The translations under genes and the position numbers were made by a program. A DNA stretch of 64,000 nucleotides. Source: Parietaria judaica (Eukaryota > Streptophyta > Magnoliopsida > Rosales > Urticaceae). The stretch is from assembly GCA_954871525.1 (NCBI GenBank), contig OX940872.1, forward strand, positions 8,083,180 through 8,147,179. Reading direction: 5' to 3'. Of the stretch, positions 50,641 to 62,339 are shown in pieces. The notes beneath the pieces are model-generated. The model saw only the letters and a list, made by a program, of their open reading frames with translations, was not told the DNA's origin and searched no databases. Position 1 is the stretch's first letter; each line of letters opens with the position of its first letter.

Positions 50641-51114
50641 ATATATTTAGCACAGGTTAAACACAAAATTGATCATACCAACACAACTGTCGTATTCTCG
50701 GTTAATAAAGCCCAAAGCGACACCAGCCAAAAAAAAGACATTAGCCTGCTGCACCAAGGTAACCGAAAACCGGTGGTACACGACAATGGTTACGAGCAGT
50801 CTATTCCCAACCCTTCAATAATCTATTATTGTAAGTTGTTTAATCTGTATTGAGTTTACTGCTGTGTTAGTTGTTTCTATCTGAATAATTACAGCAAAAA
50901 CAATAATAAATTACGTGAAAATAGCGGCATATATATTCCACTACTTTTTTCACGACCTAAAGTGTAAATTATCAAAAAAGTATATCTTTTATACCAACAT
51001 TACAGTTTTTTTACAATATTAGAAATCTACGCAGCGAAAAAAAGAAAAGAAAAAAATGAACGAGGGAATATGCCCGCCACATTCACATATCGTTTTTTCA
51101 TTGTGTTTTGTAAA

Positions 51115-51285
51115 GCCGTGGTATACTATACACCCAACTAGTAACCACGGGGCCTTGACATTATCGAGCGATAGTCTGCTCTACTAACCCCAAGTGTCTC
51201 ATTCTCGGGGAATCGAACACGGAATCTTCAAGATCCCTAGTATCGCTTTTCCCCCCTAACAACTAGACCAATCCCTTCATATTTT
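51115..51285 (-). mobile_element. tRNA-derived SINE
   Basis: On the minus strand, TGGTCTAGTTGTTAGG (A-box-like, about 51255-51270) is followed some 45 bp later by GTGTTCGATTCCC (B box, about 51208-51220), spaced as in an RNA polymerase III promoter. It then has non-tRNA sequence typical of plant SINEs. No cloverleaf can be drawn, so it is not a tRNA gene. Ends and target duplication are uncertain. Confidence 0.6.
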
Positions 51286-51506
51286 TTTGCGAAAATACCC
51301 CTTTTCGTCTCTAAGTTGATCGTAAAAAGTCTTTTTCGCAAATATAGTATTCTAGTTTAGAATTGCATAGTTCGTCTAACTTCCAAGTTCTAAGTGTAAA
51401 CACAGACACAAGAATCAACTTCTAGAAGCAGCAACTCTATGCATTTATACTCATCAAACGTTCAATCGTAGCTATATTTGTAAGAGCAAAAAAGGAAGAG
51501 AATTGA

Positions 51507-52058
51507 CTAAGTAGTGGAGGTGGGCTTGAAAGTGTAAGGCTGAGGAAGAAGCAACGGACCTCTCCTCTTGTCTCTCTCGTCCAGCAGCCTCTCCCCCCTC
51601 CGGTTCCTGCAGTACTGCCTGTCGAAGTGCTTCACCTGTTTCCCCCAAACCCACATCGCAATCGCGATCGCTCAATACCAGAGGCACGAATCACTCCTTC
51701 AAATTCAAAGGAATCGATGATCAACGTACCCAAGAGGGACGGCATTGCTTGACGTAGTCGGATCTGGCGGCCTTGCAGTCGGAAGGGTAGAGAAGCCCCA
51801 CGCTGGCGATCTCCGTCGCCTTCTTCCCCGACTCCTTCTCCAAGCAAGCGTAGAACGCGTCGCGAGCCTGCACTTTCCCTTCCAACGATCAGAGAAATCG
51901 CATGGCTTCGTACCAGAGAGAGAGAGAGAAGAGAGAGAGACGACCTTGTAGCAAGCTTGCCTGGCTCCGGCCAGAACGTCGGTGCGGACTTCCATGGCGT
52001 TTCGTGGCGCGTAAGCTTCGTTCGACGTCGATTTGGTATTTGGAGATGGTGAAGTCAT
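51507..52058 (-). CDS. COA6: COA6-like cytochrome c oxidase assembly factor
   Basis: This small mitochondrial intermembrane-space protein acts in copper delivery to the CuA site of cytochrome c oxidase (COX2). Three exons on the minus strand fit with GT-AG introns: 52058-51945, 51867-51730 and 51635-51507, giving 126 aa. The twin-cysteine signature of COA6 is present: a CX9C motif (CYKARDAFYAC, spanning the first intron) and a CX10C motif (CKAARSDYVKQC). WVKHFDRQYC follows, and the protein ends LLLPQPYTFKPTSTT, as in plant homologues. The N-terminal ~25 residues are not conserved, and the ATG at 52058 is the first in frame. Three site II-type motifs stand directly upstream, and a truncated LINE begins about 110 bp upstream of the ATG. 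Confidence 0.92.
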
Positions 52059-52095
52059 TGGGCCTTAATGGGCTTTCTTGATTTCTCAAGGCCCA
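52059..52095 (-). promoter_or_regulatory. COA6: Cluster of three site II (TGGGCY) motifs upstream of COA6
   Basis: TGGGCC (52059), TGGGCT (52069) and GGCCCA (52090) lie within 37 bp of the start codon. Clustered site II elements are known in promoters of plant genes for oxidative phosphorylation and ribosomal proteins, which fits COA6. Confidence 0.65.
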
Positions 52096-52167
52096 ATAGA
52101 TATTTTGGCTTTTGCATTTTTCTAGTTGGTTTTCTTTTTTTGCCCTTAAAAAAGTTCGGCAACTTGT

Positions 52168-53690
52168 CATTTCAACTTGTCCGCTCTTATTCGAGGCCAA
52201 GAACGTTTAGGACTCCTTCGGGGTTTCTCGTGCCGGCCCGCGGCTCCTCCGGTTTCCCACCTCTTCTTTGCGGACGATAGCATCATTTTTCGCGATGCAA
52301 ATGCCGCTTGTTGTCACGCGATTACGACAATCTTGGAAGTGTATGAGAAATGGTCGGGGAAAATTGTTAACATGGATAAGTCTTTGATGTGTTGCTCGAC
52401 CAATACTACGGAGATAGTACCCGCCCGGAGTTCTAGCCTTCTTCGCATTCCCATGGTGGAGAATTTAGAATCTTACCTTGGGCTCCCGGTTCACGTGGGC
52501 CGGAAAAAGGTGGCGTTATTTAGCAACCGTACTCAAAGAGTTAACCAAAGGCTCCGGACTTGGAAAGCATCATTGTTTTCGGAGGGGGGACATGAGGTTT
52601 TTGTGAAAGCGGTAATCCAAGCAATCCCAACGTATACGACAAGCCTTTGTCGAATTCATATTACCACTGTTGATGAATTACATCGCCTCATCGCTCGTTT
52701 TTTTTTTTTTTTTTTTTTTTGGAGGGAGGGTACGGAGGACAAAATGAAGATTCATTGGAGATGGTGGGAGTTACTTACAAAGCCTAAATCCGAGGGTAGT
52801 CCCGGGTTTAAAGGTCTCAGTGGTTTTAACCGAGCACTTGTGGGGCGTCTCACGTGGCGCATCAACACCCGGAAATGTTTGATGGCGCGGGTGCTCAAAG
52901 CAAAATACTTACCACATTCTTCCGTTCTCGACTTTGAAAGTAAGCCTCACTTTTCCTTCCTTTGTAAAAGCATTTGTTGGGGTCGTGATCTTGTTCGCCG
53001 AGGTCTCCGATGGCAAGTCGGGGAAGGAAATATAAGGGCGTTCTCGCTTCCTTGGATTCCAAGACCCGGGGATTTCTCCGTGATCATGAAGGATCAGACG
53101 ATGGGTTCCCTTGGAGAGTGACCGACTTTATCACGGGGGACAATGGGATCATAACCTTGTTAGATCGATGATGTCCCCGTTCGATGCCGATACGGTCCTC
53201 ACTATTCCGTTGGGAGAGGGAAACTACCATGCATGATCGGTTGGCGTGGCATTTTGAGGAAGATGGGTGTTACACGGTTCGCTCCGGGTATTGTCTTGCG
53301 AGATCGGGTATCTCAAGGGGACCGTCGAGTTCAAATCCGGAAGAGCCGCGTTTGTGGAAAAAGTTCTGGGGTCTCCAAATTCTACCGAAAGTTAAACATT
53401 TAGTTTGGCGGATTTGGTTGGACGCTATCCCGACCTACGGTGCTCTAAGAGGCCGACGCGTGGATTGTCTCCCATTTTGCAAGTTTTGTGGGGCACTCCC
53501 GGAAGACGGCCTCCATGTGGTGTGAGGTTGCGTAAGGGCTAAAGCGATTTGGGGTTGTTTGTCTCTTCACCAGTGGGCCGCAAAGTCTGGAGAGCTCCCT
53601 TTTCGTGAGATTTGTTTTAGAGCTATGGATGTGCTATCTTTGTCGGAATTGAAGTTATTTTACGGGCTAATATGAGCATCGTGGATGGAC
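52168..53690 (+). mobile_element. 5'-truncated L1-type LINE (reverse transcriptase end and zf-RVT)
   Basis: Frame 52177-53121 encodes the second half of a non-LTR reverse transcriptase. It begins ALIRGQERLGLLRGF and includes VSHLFFADDSIIF (catalytic FADD) and SYLGLPVHVGRKK. A T run (52699-52720) lies within it. A frame change near 53110 leads to the zinc-binding zf-RVT region (KKFWGLQILPKVKHLVWRIWLDAIPT, 53350-53430, and CKFCGALPEDGLHV), then a few RNase H-proximal residues to about 53690. The 5' half is absent and the junction is near 52168. The 3' end appears cut by the next element. Confidence 0.85.
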
Positions 53691-54242
53691 AACAATCTCC
53701 CCTCTTTGAGTTTTATTATATCACAGTTGATATGTAAATATTATAGTGCCAACATCCATTACCACTTATGAAAATGTCACATTGCTGCCTAATACCAACT
53801 GCAGTGGTACTGCATTTCAGCAATATGCAGTAGGGGTTAATGTGCATTCATACTGCATATTCAACGCCATTTCGGCGTGGAGCTACAGTGCCATATTTGG
53901 CGTGGCACTGTTCATTACTCCAAAATCTTTTTTTTTTTTTACATTTTGGTCCTTCTAAAATGTGTAGTTAACATATTTACACTTATTTGTAAAATTATAT
54001 CATATTTATTCTTATAATTATTTATATTTTTTATTTTTAATTATAAATTTATCATATTAATATTTAAAACACTACAATATTTTTAGAATAGTAATACCAA
54101 AAGATAATAACAATAATATTAAAACAGAAAGAAAACATTACAATAACGTCGAAATTGAAAATAAAGATAAAAAAAAGACATTAACGTAATAAGAAACACA
54201 TTACAACAAAATAAAATTAGGAATAAAATTACAACACATAAA

Positions 54243-55177
54243 CTAATACTCGGGAAAATTAGCGTCGGATCCTCCAAGACCGGTGAAATATTGTGAATAT
54301 GAACCGAAATTAGGATATGGTGTTTGAGGTCGTTGTTCTTCCTCTCTCTCGTAAAACCCTGGCTTGTTCAGCTCCCCAAAATGCACGAACAGCAGGATCC
54401 GATATTGCATCTAAATTCATTTTCATTATTTTATTGTCTTCCTTGATTTTTTTCCAGCTTATTAGTCTCATTTATACTTACCAGTAGGCGTTCCCTCATT
54501 TCCTTTGCCTGTCTCATTTCCTCAAGAATTAAATCATGTTTTCATCAACCATCCTAATATAGGACGATACGTTGTCATCCATTTTCTTTTTTAGTTTGGC
54601 TTTTTTCACTCCAATCGGTCGCTCATAAGAAGATGATTTTCTAACCGATTCAGGAGTTTGTTTTCGGATTCTGAAAGAGAACATGAACCTCGAGATATTT
54701 GTTTGGTACTTGAGCGTCCATCTTGAAATTTTTCAAAATTCTTAATGATGTTCCACACATGATCAAACTTCCATCCTTTCTTGAAATTTACATCTTCTCC
54801 AAGCAACACTTTAGCTTGATCCATCTGCAGATCGACTAAACAAATTACAATTACGTAAAATTAAATAGAGGATAAAAAAGCTAAAATACTCACAATATCT
54901 TCAGTTGATGCACCACTCGGATTTCTGCTCTCAATTTGTCGAATGCATGCATGCATTTTTCTTGCAGCTTTCTCAATTAATTGGATCTGGGACTGAATTG
55001 ATCGCTTTGAACGCGTCTCCGATTTTTTTTTTCATTGTTGTAGTTATCTTCAATACGACTCCAAAAACTATCAGATGATTGGTAAATGCCGATTATGGGG
55101 TCTTGAGCAATCTCCATGTAAACTCGACAAAGAAGTTTGTCTTATTCATGAGAGTATCCAGAAGTTCGGACAGACAT
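54243..55177 (-). pseudogene. PIF/Harbinger ORF1-like (NAM-associated domain) pseudogene
   Basis: Starting at ATG 55177 on the minus strand, the frame reads MSVRTSGYSHE and then meets a stop. It continues KLLCRVYMEIAQDPIIG...SFWSRIEDNYN (about 55140-55045), shifts frame, and continues KAARKMHACIRQIESRNPSGASTEDI (to about 54900). The region 54824-54606 stays open and has GWKFDHVWNIIKNFEKF. A further fragment (DPAVRAFWGAEQA, SYSQYFTGLGGSDANFPEY) ends at 54243. These are the blocks of Myb/NAM-associated ORF1 proteins of plant PIF/Harbinger elements, often mislabelled GST T3-like. Several stops and shifts make it non-functional. Confidence 0.75.
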
Positions 55178-55263
55178 TTTGATGTAAAGTTTTGTTTGTT
55201 GGCAAAAAATTTGGATGAAAACACAACTTATGGAAGATACTATATATAGCAAAAACTCATCAA

Positions 55264-55385
55264 GAATCACACGGTTCCCAAACTGGCTCTGACGTGATGT
55301 GACCACTCAATGTCACCACTTATCCGGAATCTCACGCTTCCCAAACCGGCTCTGACGTGATGTGACCACTCAATGTCACCACTTT
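55264..55385. repeat. 63-bp tandem duplication
   Basis: Two copies, 63 bp apart, share CTGACGTGATGTGACCACTC and the following ATGTCACCACTT. They lie just upstream of the ORF1 pseudogene start, in what would be its promoter. Confidence 0.85.
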
Positions 55386-56077
55386 TTCAGAACAAAATAT
55401 ATTTGAATTATTTTATCGAATGATATTTTGTTTAAACAAAAAATAAGTGATATAATTAAAAGATACTAAATAAATATAAGGGTATTTAGATAAATAAGAG
55501 AACGTTGAATATAAAATTAATATATCAATTTGGTGTAAAAAATGGAGTATGAATGGAGATGAGGTAGTGTTTGATGTGACATATACTGCAAAATGGTGTA
55601 AAAAATGAAGTTGTGGGATGGAGTTGGTCTAAAAACGTGGCAATGCCACATAGAATTTCTTCGAGTGCTGGTGCTAAAAAAATTAGATGGAGAAGTTATT
55701 CAATTCAATTAAAATGACGTTAAATACTTTTGCATTATTATTTCGTGAAGCAGTGCCAAAGCCAGCTTGTAGTTCAGGTAAAGCACGGTGTTATAAAATG
55801 AAATCAAAGTAAATAATAAAAAAAATAAACATCTTTTGGTCCATGTCTCGGGAAATCTGGGATAATCATTTTTTTTATTTTTCAAACCGAGACAAAAATC
55901 CGAGACAATTTTAATAAAAACGAGACAAAATTCAAAACCGAAACAATTTTGGGAGAAAAGATTAAAAAAAAGTGCCGTCCGACTGTCAAGCGGGAACCGT
56001 AACATCCTGATTCCCAATTTTAAAATTAAATATGTCATAGGAACTTCATATAACAACAATGAACCTATGACATATAT

Positions 56078-56474
56078 CAAAGGCGGAGCTATGTGAGACC
56101 GAATAGGAAGTTATAGAGCATTCAGCCTAACTGGCAAAAGTCTTTTTCCCAAGAGAGAAGACTTGAGTTCAACTCTAGGGCTAGTCATAGTTTTTGTTTA
56201 TTTTTCTTTCTAAGTTTTAAGCTTTTTTTTTTGTTTATTTCTTTTCATTTATTAAAATATAGAGATGCATTTTTATACTCGCTTATTCTATTATTAAAAA
56301 TATTATATTTACTATTTATTATATGGATACATTATTATATATAAAAATATAGATAAAAAATTTCTTTATATATATAGTTTACAATGTTATTATTGATTGT
56401 TGTTAATTGTATACTTGATTTTTTATAAAAAAAAATTATAAGGCACCACCTGAATTGAAATCCTGCTCCGCCAC
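56078..56474. mobile_element. 397-bp inverted-repeat element with GGCGGAGC ends
   Basis: The ends read AAGGCGGAGC and, on the complementary strand, GTGGCGGAGC. A perfect 10-bp duplication TGACATATAT (56068-56077 and 56475-56484) flanks it. The size and direct repeat fit a MITE, with Mutator-type (9-10 bp) target duplication most likely. Inside, GACTTGAGTTCAACTC near 56160-56175 faintly resembles a pol III B box. Confidence 0.75.
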
Positions 56475-56484
56475 TGACATATAT

Positions 56485-57882
56485 GATTTAATTTAATGAA
56501 TTTATCTATCACTAAGTTAGAGTTCCTTGATATGATATGCATGCCGTGATAAAATGTTCAATAATTTGATTAGAAAGTTCAACAATTTGAGTGTATATAT
56601 GCACATGCATGCACTCGTGCCTTAATGTCTCCGTCTATACCGTGAAGCCCATACCAGTGTATGTGATTATACATTGCGAAAATGGTAACGTAAGTACTTA
56701 AAGTTTTTGAAAACTTAGATATTAAGTTTTCATTTTTTTTGGGTAGCAGAAAATTGCCAAACTCTTACTTTGTATCTTCTGTCGTGTTTTGGCCCCGAAC
56801 TGCATCACGTGTCACGTTTTTAACCCATTAAATATATCATTTTTTTAATTAAAAAATAAATTGATTTATCAATGATAAACAATGGTAGATTTAAAGAGTT
56901 TAACAAAAGTGACATGTGTTACCATTCTGGAAAAAAAATATGACGAAATACACAAAATGAGAGTCTGGTAACTTTCGCCACCCAGAAAAATAGAAACTTA
57001 ATATCAACTTTTTAAAAACTTTAAATATTTATGCCGCAATTTTCCATAAGACACTTACGCCACTATATAGATTATCCTCAAAGAAATAAACACTCGTACG
57101 TAAACAAACTAGAATTAACTAGATGATGAATTACATGAGGTAGTGTCTGATATGTGGAAAGCATTAGAGAAAGTGAGAAGCAATCTACAACTACAAGGAA
57201 CATAATAAGAAAACTATACACAAATGCACAAAATAAAACACAGGAAATAAACCAAAACTAGATACATTGTACACTTAGTACTATTATGTCTCATGTTCTT
57301 GTTTCTTTGCTTGGTACTATGTTCTCAAGACCCACTTATAAGTACTATTCCAATATGAATCTAAAATTTTGTAATCATCTCTCCAAAAAAGTTTATTGAA
57401 AAATCAATGATTTAAAATGAAATTTTGAATTTTTCCCGATTTTCGTGTTAGTAAAAGGATTCGCTTTTAGAATGATATCGGAATGCGAATCAATAGTTAC
57501 CGAATATCCTAATCTAGTACACGGACTTACAAACTACGAAAAAAATTCAACATGTATTCATGCTCGAAACAACAATAGGAACTTGTTTCAATTGTTCCTT
57601 CTTCCGTCGTCATCTTTATAGCTTTGATCAGATATCAGATTCATAGACAATAATTCGCTCACATGGGTTTTGTTTTCTGGCTCGATCTTCAATCTCGCAA
57701 TTCAAATTTTAATTAACAATGTTGATCAATTAGCAGTTAGCACACACCTAAATCATGCTAAGACTTAAATTCATTTGTCAATGAATAATACTAATAAAAT
57801 AATTAGATAATATAGAACGTTACTCCGAATATAACATACAAGATAAGCACAACTCGTACTGCTAGACCTCCAGAAATTAATT
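56485..57882. other. Intergenic AT-rich region
   Basis: No gene, transposon end or strong repeat recognised. Confidence 0.5.
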
Positions 57883-58130
57883 TAATCATGGATGGCCAAA
57901 AAAAGCTCGATATCTAATACTATATGCAGAACGTTACGTGTATATATTTGATAGTGTCGAATTCTTTTTCACCATTAAACAATTTTGCGACCTCCATAAA
58001 TTTACTTTAATCATGGATGACCAAAAAAGGCTCTATATCTAATACTATATGCAGAACCTTACGTGTATATATTTGATAGTGTTTAATTCTCTTTCATCAT
58101 TAATAATTTTGCAACACATTGCATCACTTT
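57883..58130. repeat. 125-bp tandem duplication
   Basis: Two copies, beginning TAATCATGGATG at 57883 and 58008 and separated by exactly 125 bp, share CTAATACTATATGCAGAAC and ATATTTGATAGTGT. They differ by a few bases and small indels. Confidence 0.85.
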
Positions 58131-58599
58131 GAATGATTACTCGAACCAAGCCCAAATATATCGAGACATGTAGTCCGTAGCTAGCTTAGCTACTGTCATA
58201 AATGTAATAACAATGACATGGAGCACAAGATTTTGGTGATGGATTTCAGGATTCGAAAAAGAAAGATTGTAAAGGACTATATACACTGCACTAAGCCACT
58301 AACAAGTAACAACAGTCAAAAGCTTGTATATATATATATATATATTTTGGTGTTAAGCCTTATTTACACTGAAGCGTTATTGAGACCCGACGCAGAACAA
58401 TTAAGCTGTCATTAGTGCGGTTTGTAGCACAAATTGATAGAGACGAGATTGAGGATGTAACCAAAAACTCTGATTGAGATCGATTGATAGTGGATCGAGA
58501 TTTACAAGTGGTAACTGGACATACCTCCTACACTGAAAGCGAACCATTATAATTGTGGTGTCGAATTTTGTTGACATGGTTTCCCACCTCAATCAGTCA

Positions 58600-59345
58600 A
58601 GTGTGACTTGTGAGTGTATGATATTTTTGAATAGAACAATTTGGTGGAATTCGATCTCTCACGTTGCAAGCTCACGATTCACTCACGATATATATATATA
58701 CATATATATATATATATGTATATAAGCAATATAAATGAGACGAGGAGTTTTTTATAGAGGTTCATCCCAAGGCGGTAGTTGACTACTTCCTCTGTTAGTT
58801 TATTGCGACAATGAACATGGACGGATAGCTACAGGCAACTAGATCACGCCTAAGAATAGAAATGAATGGAGAAGGAGGGAAAGAATACAACATGATCTCA
58901 AATAGATAAGAATGCTGGGTAGAATCTCTTCAGTGTATTCTCTCGAGGTTGCAAGTATGCGTGTATGTTTATCTGAGCTTGAGCTTGATATTTATAGGCT
59001 TCAATTCTTCCCGTTGGTCTTCCAGGAATCAAGGGGTCTTCCCTCCGTGCTGACCGGGTTGAATGGACGACCTTGCTACACGTGTCCCACGACTTCGTTC
59101 TTGTCGTTGTTTTTGAATTATGCCTGTTGGAGGCTTGACTCCGTGCTCCTGGTCTTCCGTCTGAATTCAAAATGGGATGCCGGGTAGAGAATATGACGAT
59201 TCTACCCTCGTCTTTCTGGATTGCTGTCGAATGGATATTGGGCCTTAGAACTCATTGGGCCGAGTAGCCCATATCCGTTTGTTTTGGTCTGATTGAGAAT
59301 TTCACTGGGCTTCTCAATTGGGCTTTTACGAATAACAATTTGTTT
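58600..59345 (-). mobile_element. Probable solo LTR (Copia-like), minus strand
   Basis: On the minus strand the region has TATAAATA (58989-58996), a transcribed-looking stretch, and then a segment related to 10096-10165. A GC-richer upstream part (59000-59330) contains GGGCC/GGGCT motifs. The order fits U3, R and U5 of an LTR. No internal domain adjoins it. Ends and target duplication could not be fixed. Confidence 0.4.
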
Positions 59346-59649
59346 CTTTAAAGCCTTTTATCATGGTTAGCACTTTATGTCATATTAAATAATGACGAAT
59401 TTGTACATCAACAAATTTCAGTTCGTTTATTGCTTTTATCGTTTTCTGATTTAAGAATTAGGACTCAATTTCTAACATATACATAGAGAGAAAGAGAGAT
59501 TCTACGTTTTAACTTTTAACTACGAGTGTTTAAAAAAACACGAAAAATCAAATCGAGGGATCAAAAACTTTATTATAGAAGACCCTAAAACCTAAATAAT
59601 AGGGTTCGAGTTAGCAAAACAAAGTCTTCGGTCTATGTGGATAGCTTTG

Positions 59650-60075
59650 GCCTAAAGTGGAGCTATGATTTTGCTAAGAGGGGGCGAAAAAAATTAAACT
59701 AAAATTTTTAGAATATAATATAATAAATAAAGTATTTTTTATAATTAATTTTCAATAACCGATAAAATATTTAGTGATAAAATTATACAAAGATTATAAC
59801 TTAATGTATAGTAAAAAAATATTTATATTAAGAGATGAATAATAATAGAGATCATAAATATTAAAAAAATAAAGTTGATCATATGTAAAAATTGAACTTT
59901 GGTCTTTTAGGAGAGATAGTTAAAATTGTTCTCAAATAACCAGTACTACACCAAAGTATTAACTTTGTTTTATTATGATACGTTTAATATATATTGATAA
60001 AAGTGTATATTAAAAATCACAGATTTGAATCAAGTGGGGCGGCCGCACCCGCGCGGCCCTCACTAAATCTGCCCC
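59650..60075. mobile_element. Possible relative of the GGCGGAGC-ended elements
   Basis: The left end (GTGGAGCTATGATTTTGCTAAGAGGGGGCG in part) and the complement of the right end (CGGGGCAGATTTAGTGAGGG) show matching spacing of GG, GATTT and AGGG. The AT-rich core has no ORF. No target duplication was seen, so this is tentative. Confidence 0.3.
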
Positions 60076-61218
60076 GGTCGGTCTGGGATGATCGGTATTC
60101 AATTTCAACTTTAAGAACTAATAGCAAAAACTCATTTATTTATACCAAAACACATTAATTTTTGATTATTTTTATTTTACTATGAATTATTGTAGTAACA
60201 AGCTGGTAACTTCTATAATAGATTTAACATAATATATTCTTCATGATATACTTAGTAGTCTTGATTCACAGAAGTAGTGTTATACTCTCTCGACTCGACT
60301 TCTCTAGAGTATCACGCTGTCACTTTTCTCGGCGAAGTTAGCATTAAATATGTTTTTATGAATTATTTTAAATAAAACAAAATAAAATGTACTATGTATT
60401 AGTAAGGATAAAGTTTTATAAAATATATTTATACATTAAATAAAGACTCCAACTCGATCCAAACAGTTCTAAATCTGATATAAGGTTAATCAACTCCAAA
60501 AATTCGATTAATACGATCTTGTTACGTTGGTATTATACTAGGATCTAGGTTACGTTGTATTATAATATAAATAATAAATATATATTTATATAAAGTATGG
60601 CGATGTATTAAATATTGATTTTTTTTTTTAATTTTAGAAATAGAATGCATAATGTGCATCGGTGAAATGCAAGTGATCCAACACCATGTTTTTTTTTTCC
60701 TTTCCAAAATCCTTTGTTTAGCTCTTCAAATTCGACACTTTTTCATTATTCAACTTATTATCGGTCTTTGAAAACACTTTAAATTATTACATACTTACAT
60801 GCATGCTTATGCAAGTATAACTAGACATAATAGGTTTGTGCACGCATTTTTAACCTAGATGTTTACCGCATCATACATGATAGAAGATTTTTTTCTTCTT
60901 ATTTCAGTTCTATATTTATGCATTCCACCATCGCCGTACACACTTAATTATGCTAATAAGTAGCAAAAATATTAAGGGTGATGTTGGATTCGGAAACCGA
61001 TAATTTAATATTTGTATGCGTGCCGGGACTTTTTTTTTGTGTCTTGGTCCTGTTCTTAAGAATTCATTTTCTTTTTCAATGCGCTGCAACCGGAATTGAA
61101 AGAATTCGCGAAAAAAACCAAAACTGAGACAAAATGACAAAATCTAAATTCTAAATTACCAAATCTAAAATTTAAAACATAAAAATATATTCCATCATAT
61201 TATCATGATATAAACAAC
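60076..61218. other. Intergenic AT-rich region
   Basis: Nothing recognisable as a gene or defined element. Confidence 0.5.
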
Positions 61219-61850
61219 TGTTATTGCTGGGGTCAAATTCGGTTCTTAGAAACAAATGGGCCCGTGCTCGAGGGTCAAGGGCCCAGAGGGTCGGGAGAAG
61301 AAGACTCTTAATAAACGAAAGAGGAGGTCCCAATCAAATGCAGACCCATCTGAAGGAAAGATGCAAAGATTGGCCCCGACCCAGGAAGGGAGAAGACCCA
61401 GCTGAAGCCGAGTATAAGACGTCATGCCCACTCCAACACAAAACAGGGTATGGACCAGTATGTCTCGTCATCATGGAAGGGCGCTTCGTTCGAGCCCCGA
61501 CCAAGAGACGACATCGACTCACTAGAATAAAGCCTGTCTCGTCAGGAGCAGCAAGAATCCGTACATATCCACGTCACCCTAACAGATTTCGAGGTGACTA
61601 TCATATTAAAGGTCTATTAAAACTTTGTAATCAAAGCTCATTATGAGGGCTAAATCCCTCGTAATGGGCTTTGCATTATCATGAAGAGAACCAAGCTTGT
61701 ACTTGGTTCTCTTCATGATATAAGTACATAGGCAAAGGGATAGAAAGATCCAGAGGCATTCTTCATAATTGTTTTCATTATCTCACCTCGTCTTCATTTA
61801 TTCTAAATTCTATTATTTTCGTTGATATTAAAGGAGACGCACCGCTCAAA
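61219..61850 (+). mobile_element. Probable solo LTR remnant
   Basis: A GC-richer block (61235-61600) of GA/CC-rich character is followed by two hairpins and then an AT-rich part with ATAAGTACATAGG and a CT-rich downstream stretch. The profile resembles a Gypsy LTR. TG at 61219 could be the left end, but no matching CA end or target duplication was found. A 140-codon frame inside has no recognisable domain. Confidence 0.35.
61632..61720. repeat. Two adjacent hairpins with equal geometry
   Basis: Hairpin 1 (61632-61673) has an 18-bp stem with two mismatches around CTAAAT. Hairpin 2 (61677-61720) has a perfect 19-bp stem around CTTGTA. Both have 6-nt loops and they are three bases apart. Confidence 0.8.
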
Positions 61851-62339
61851 TTTGGTCATCTGAAAACACTCTAAAAATAGCGTTGCCACGTGCAACACTG
61901 TAACTGTTGAACAAGCGGTTTTTACCCACAATAATTATCATATCATAAAAAATTATATATACATATATATTTAAAATCGAAACCGAGACAAGAAAACGAG
62001 AATTTAAAGTGTCGTCTTGATTCTCGATTTTAACGGAACGTCCAGAGACAAAACTAGGATCCGTGTACAAAATTTTCTAACCCTAAAAGAATACCCAACA
62101 AAGCATATCATTGAATAGTACAATTGAAAATAGCCTTAATCATCGGATAAGAAGATGTTTAAAATATAAGCGGGTGCTTTTTGGAAGTCTAAAGTCGAGA
62201 TAATCACATCAGTGAGATAATAATGATGAATGAAGTCTGATTATTGGTTGATGATACGTCAATGAAACTCAGTTATTAGATTTGGAGCCACAACAAAACT
62301 TAAACTTAAGTTGTTTAGCATTCAATCTCATATATTCAA

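Larger units (their letters stand above)
53735..55690 (-). mobile_element. Degraded PIF/Harbinger-type element
   Basis: Between the LINE and 55690 lies a block holding a decayed ORF1 on the minus strand and GC-alternating ends. Weak inverted similarity exists between TAGTGCCAACA (near 53739) and the complement of AGTGCTGGTGCTA (55663-55675). No 3-bp TWA duplication could be confirmed, so the boundaries are approximate. Confidence 0.45.

Noticed and set aside
50485..50853. 122-codon frame
   Set aside because: The first part is an out-of-frame reading of the rpoC2 fragment, so it is not a gene.
51190..51280. Possible tRNA gene on the minus strand
   Set aside because: A and B boxes are present but no acceptor stem or cloverleaf can be formed. 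A SINE fits better.
61224..61646. 140-codon frame
   Set aside because: It lies in an LTR-like repeat, is Arg/Pro-rich and has no domain.
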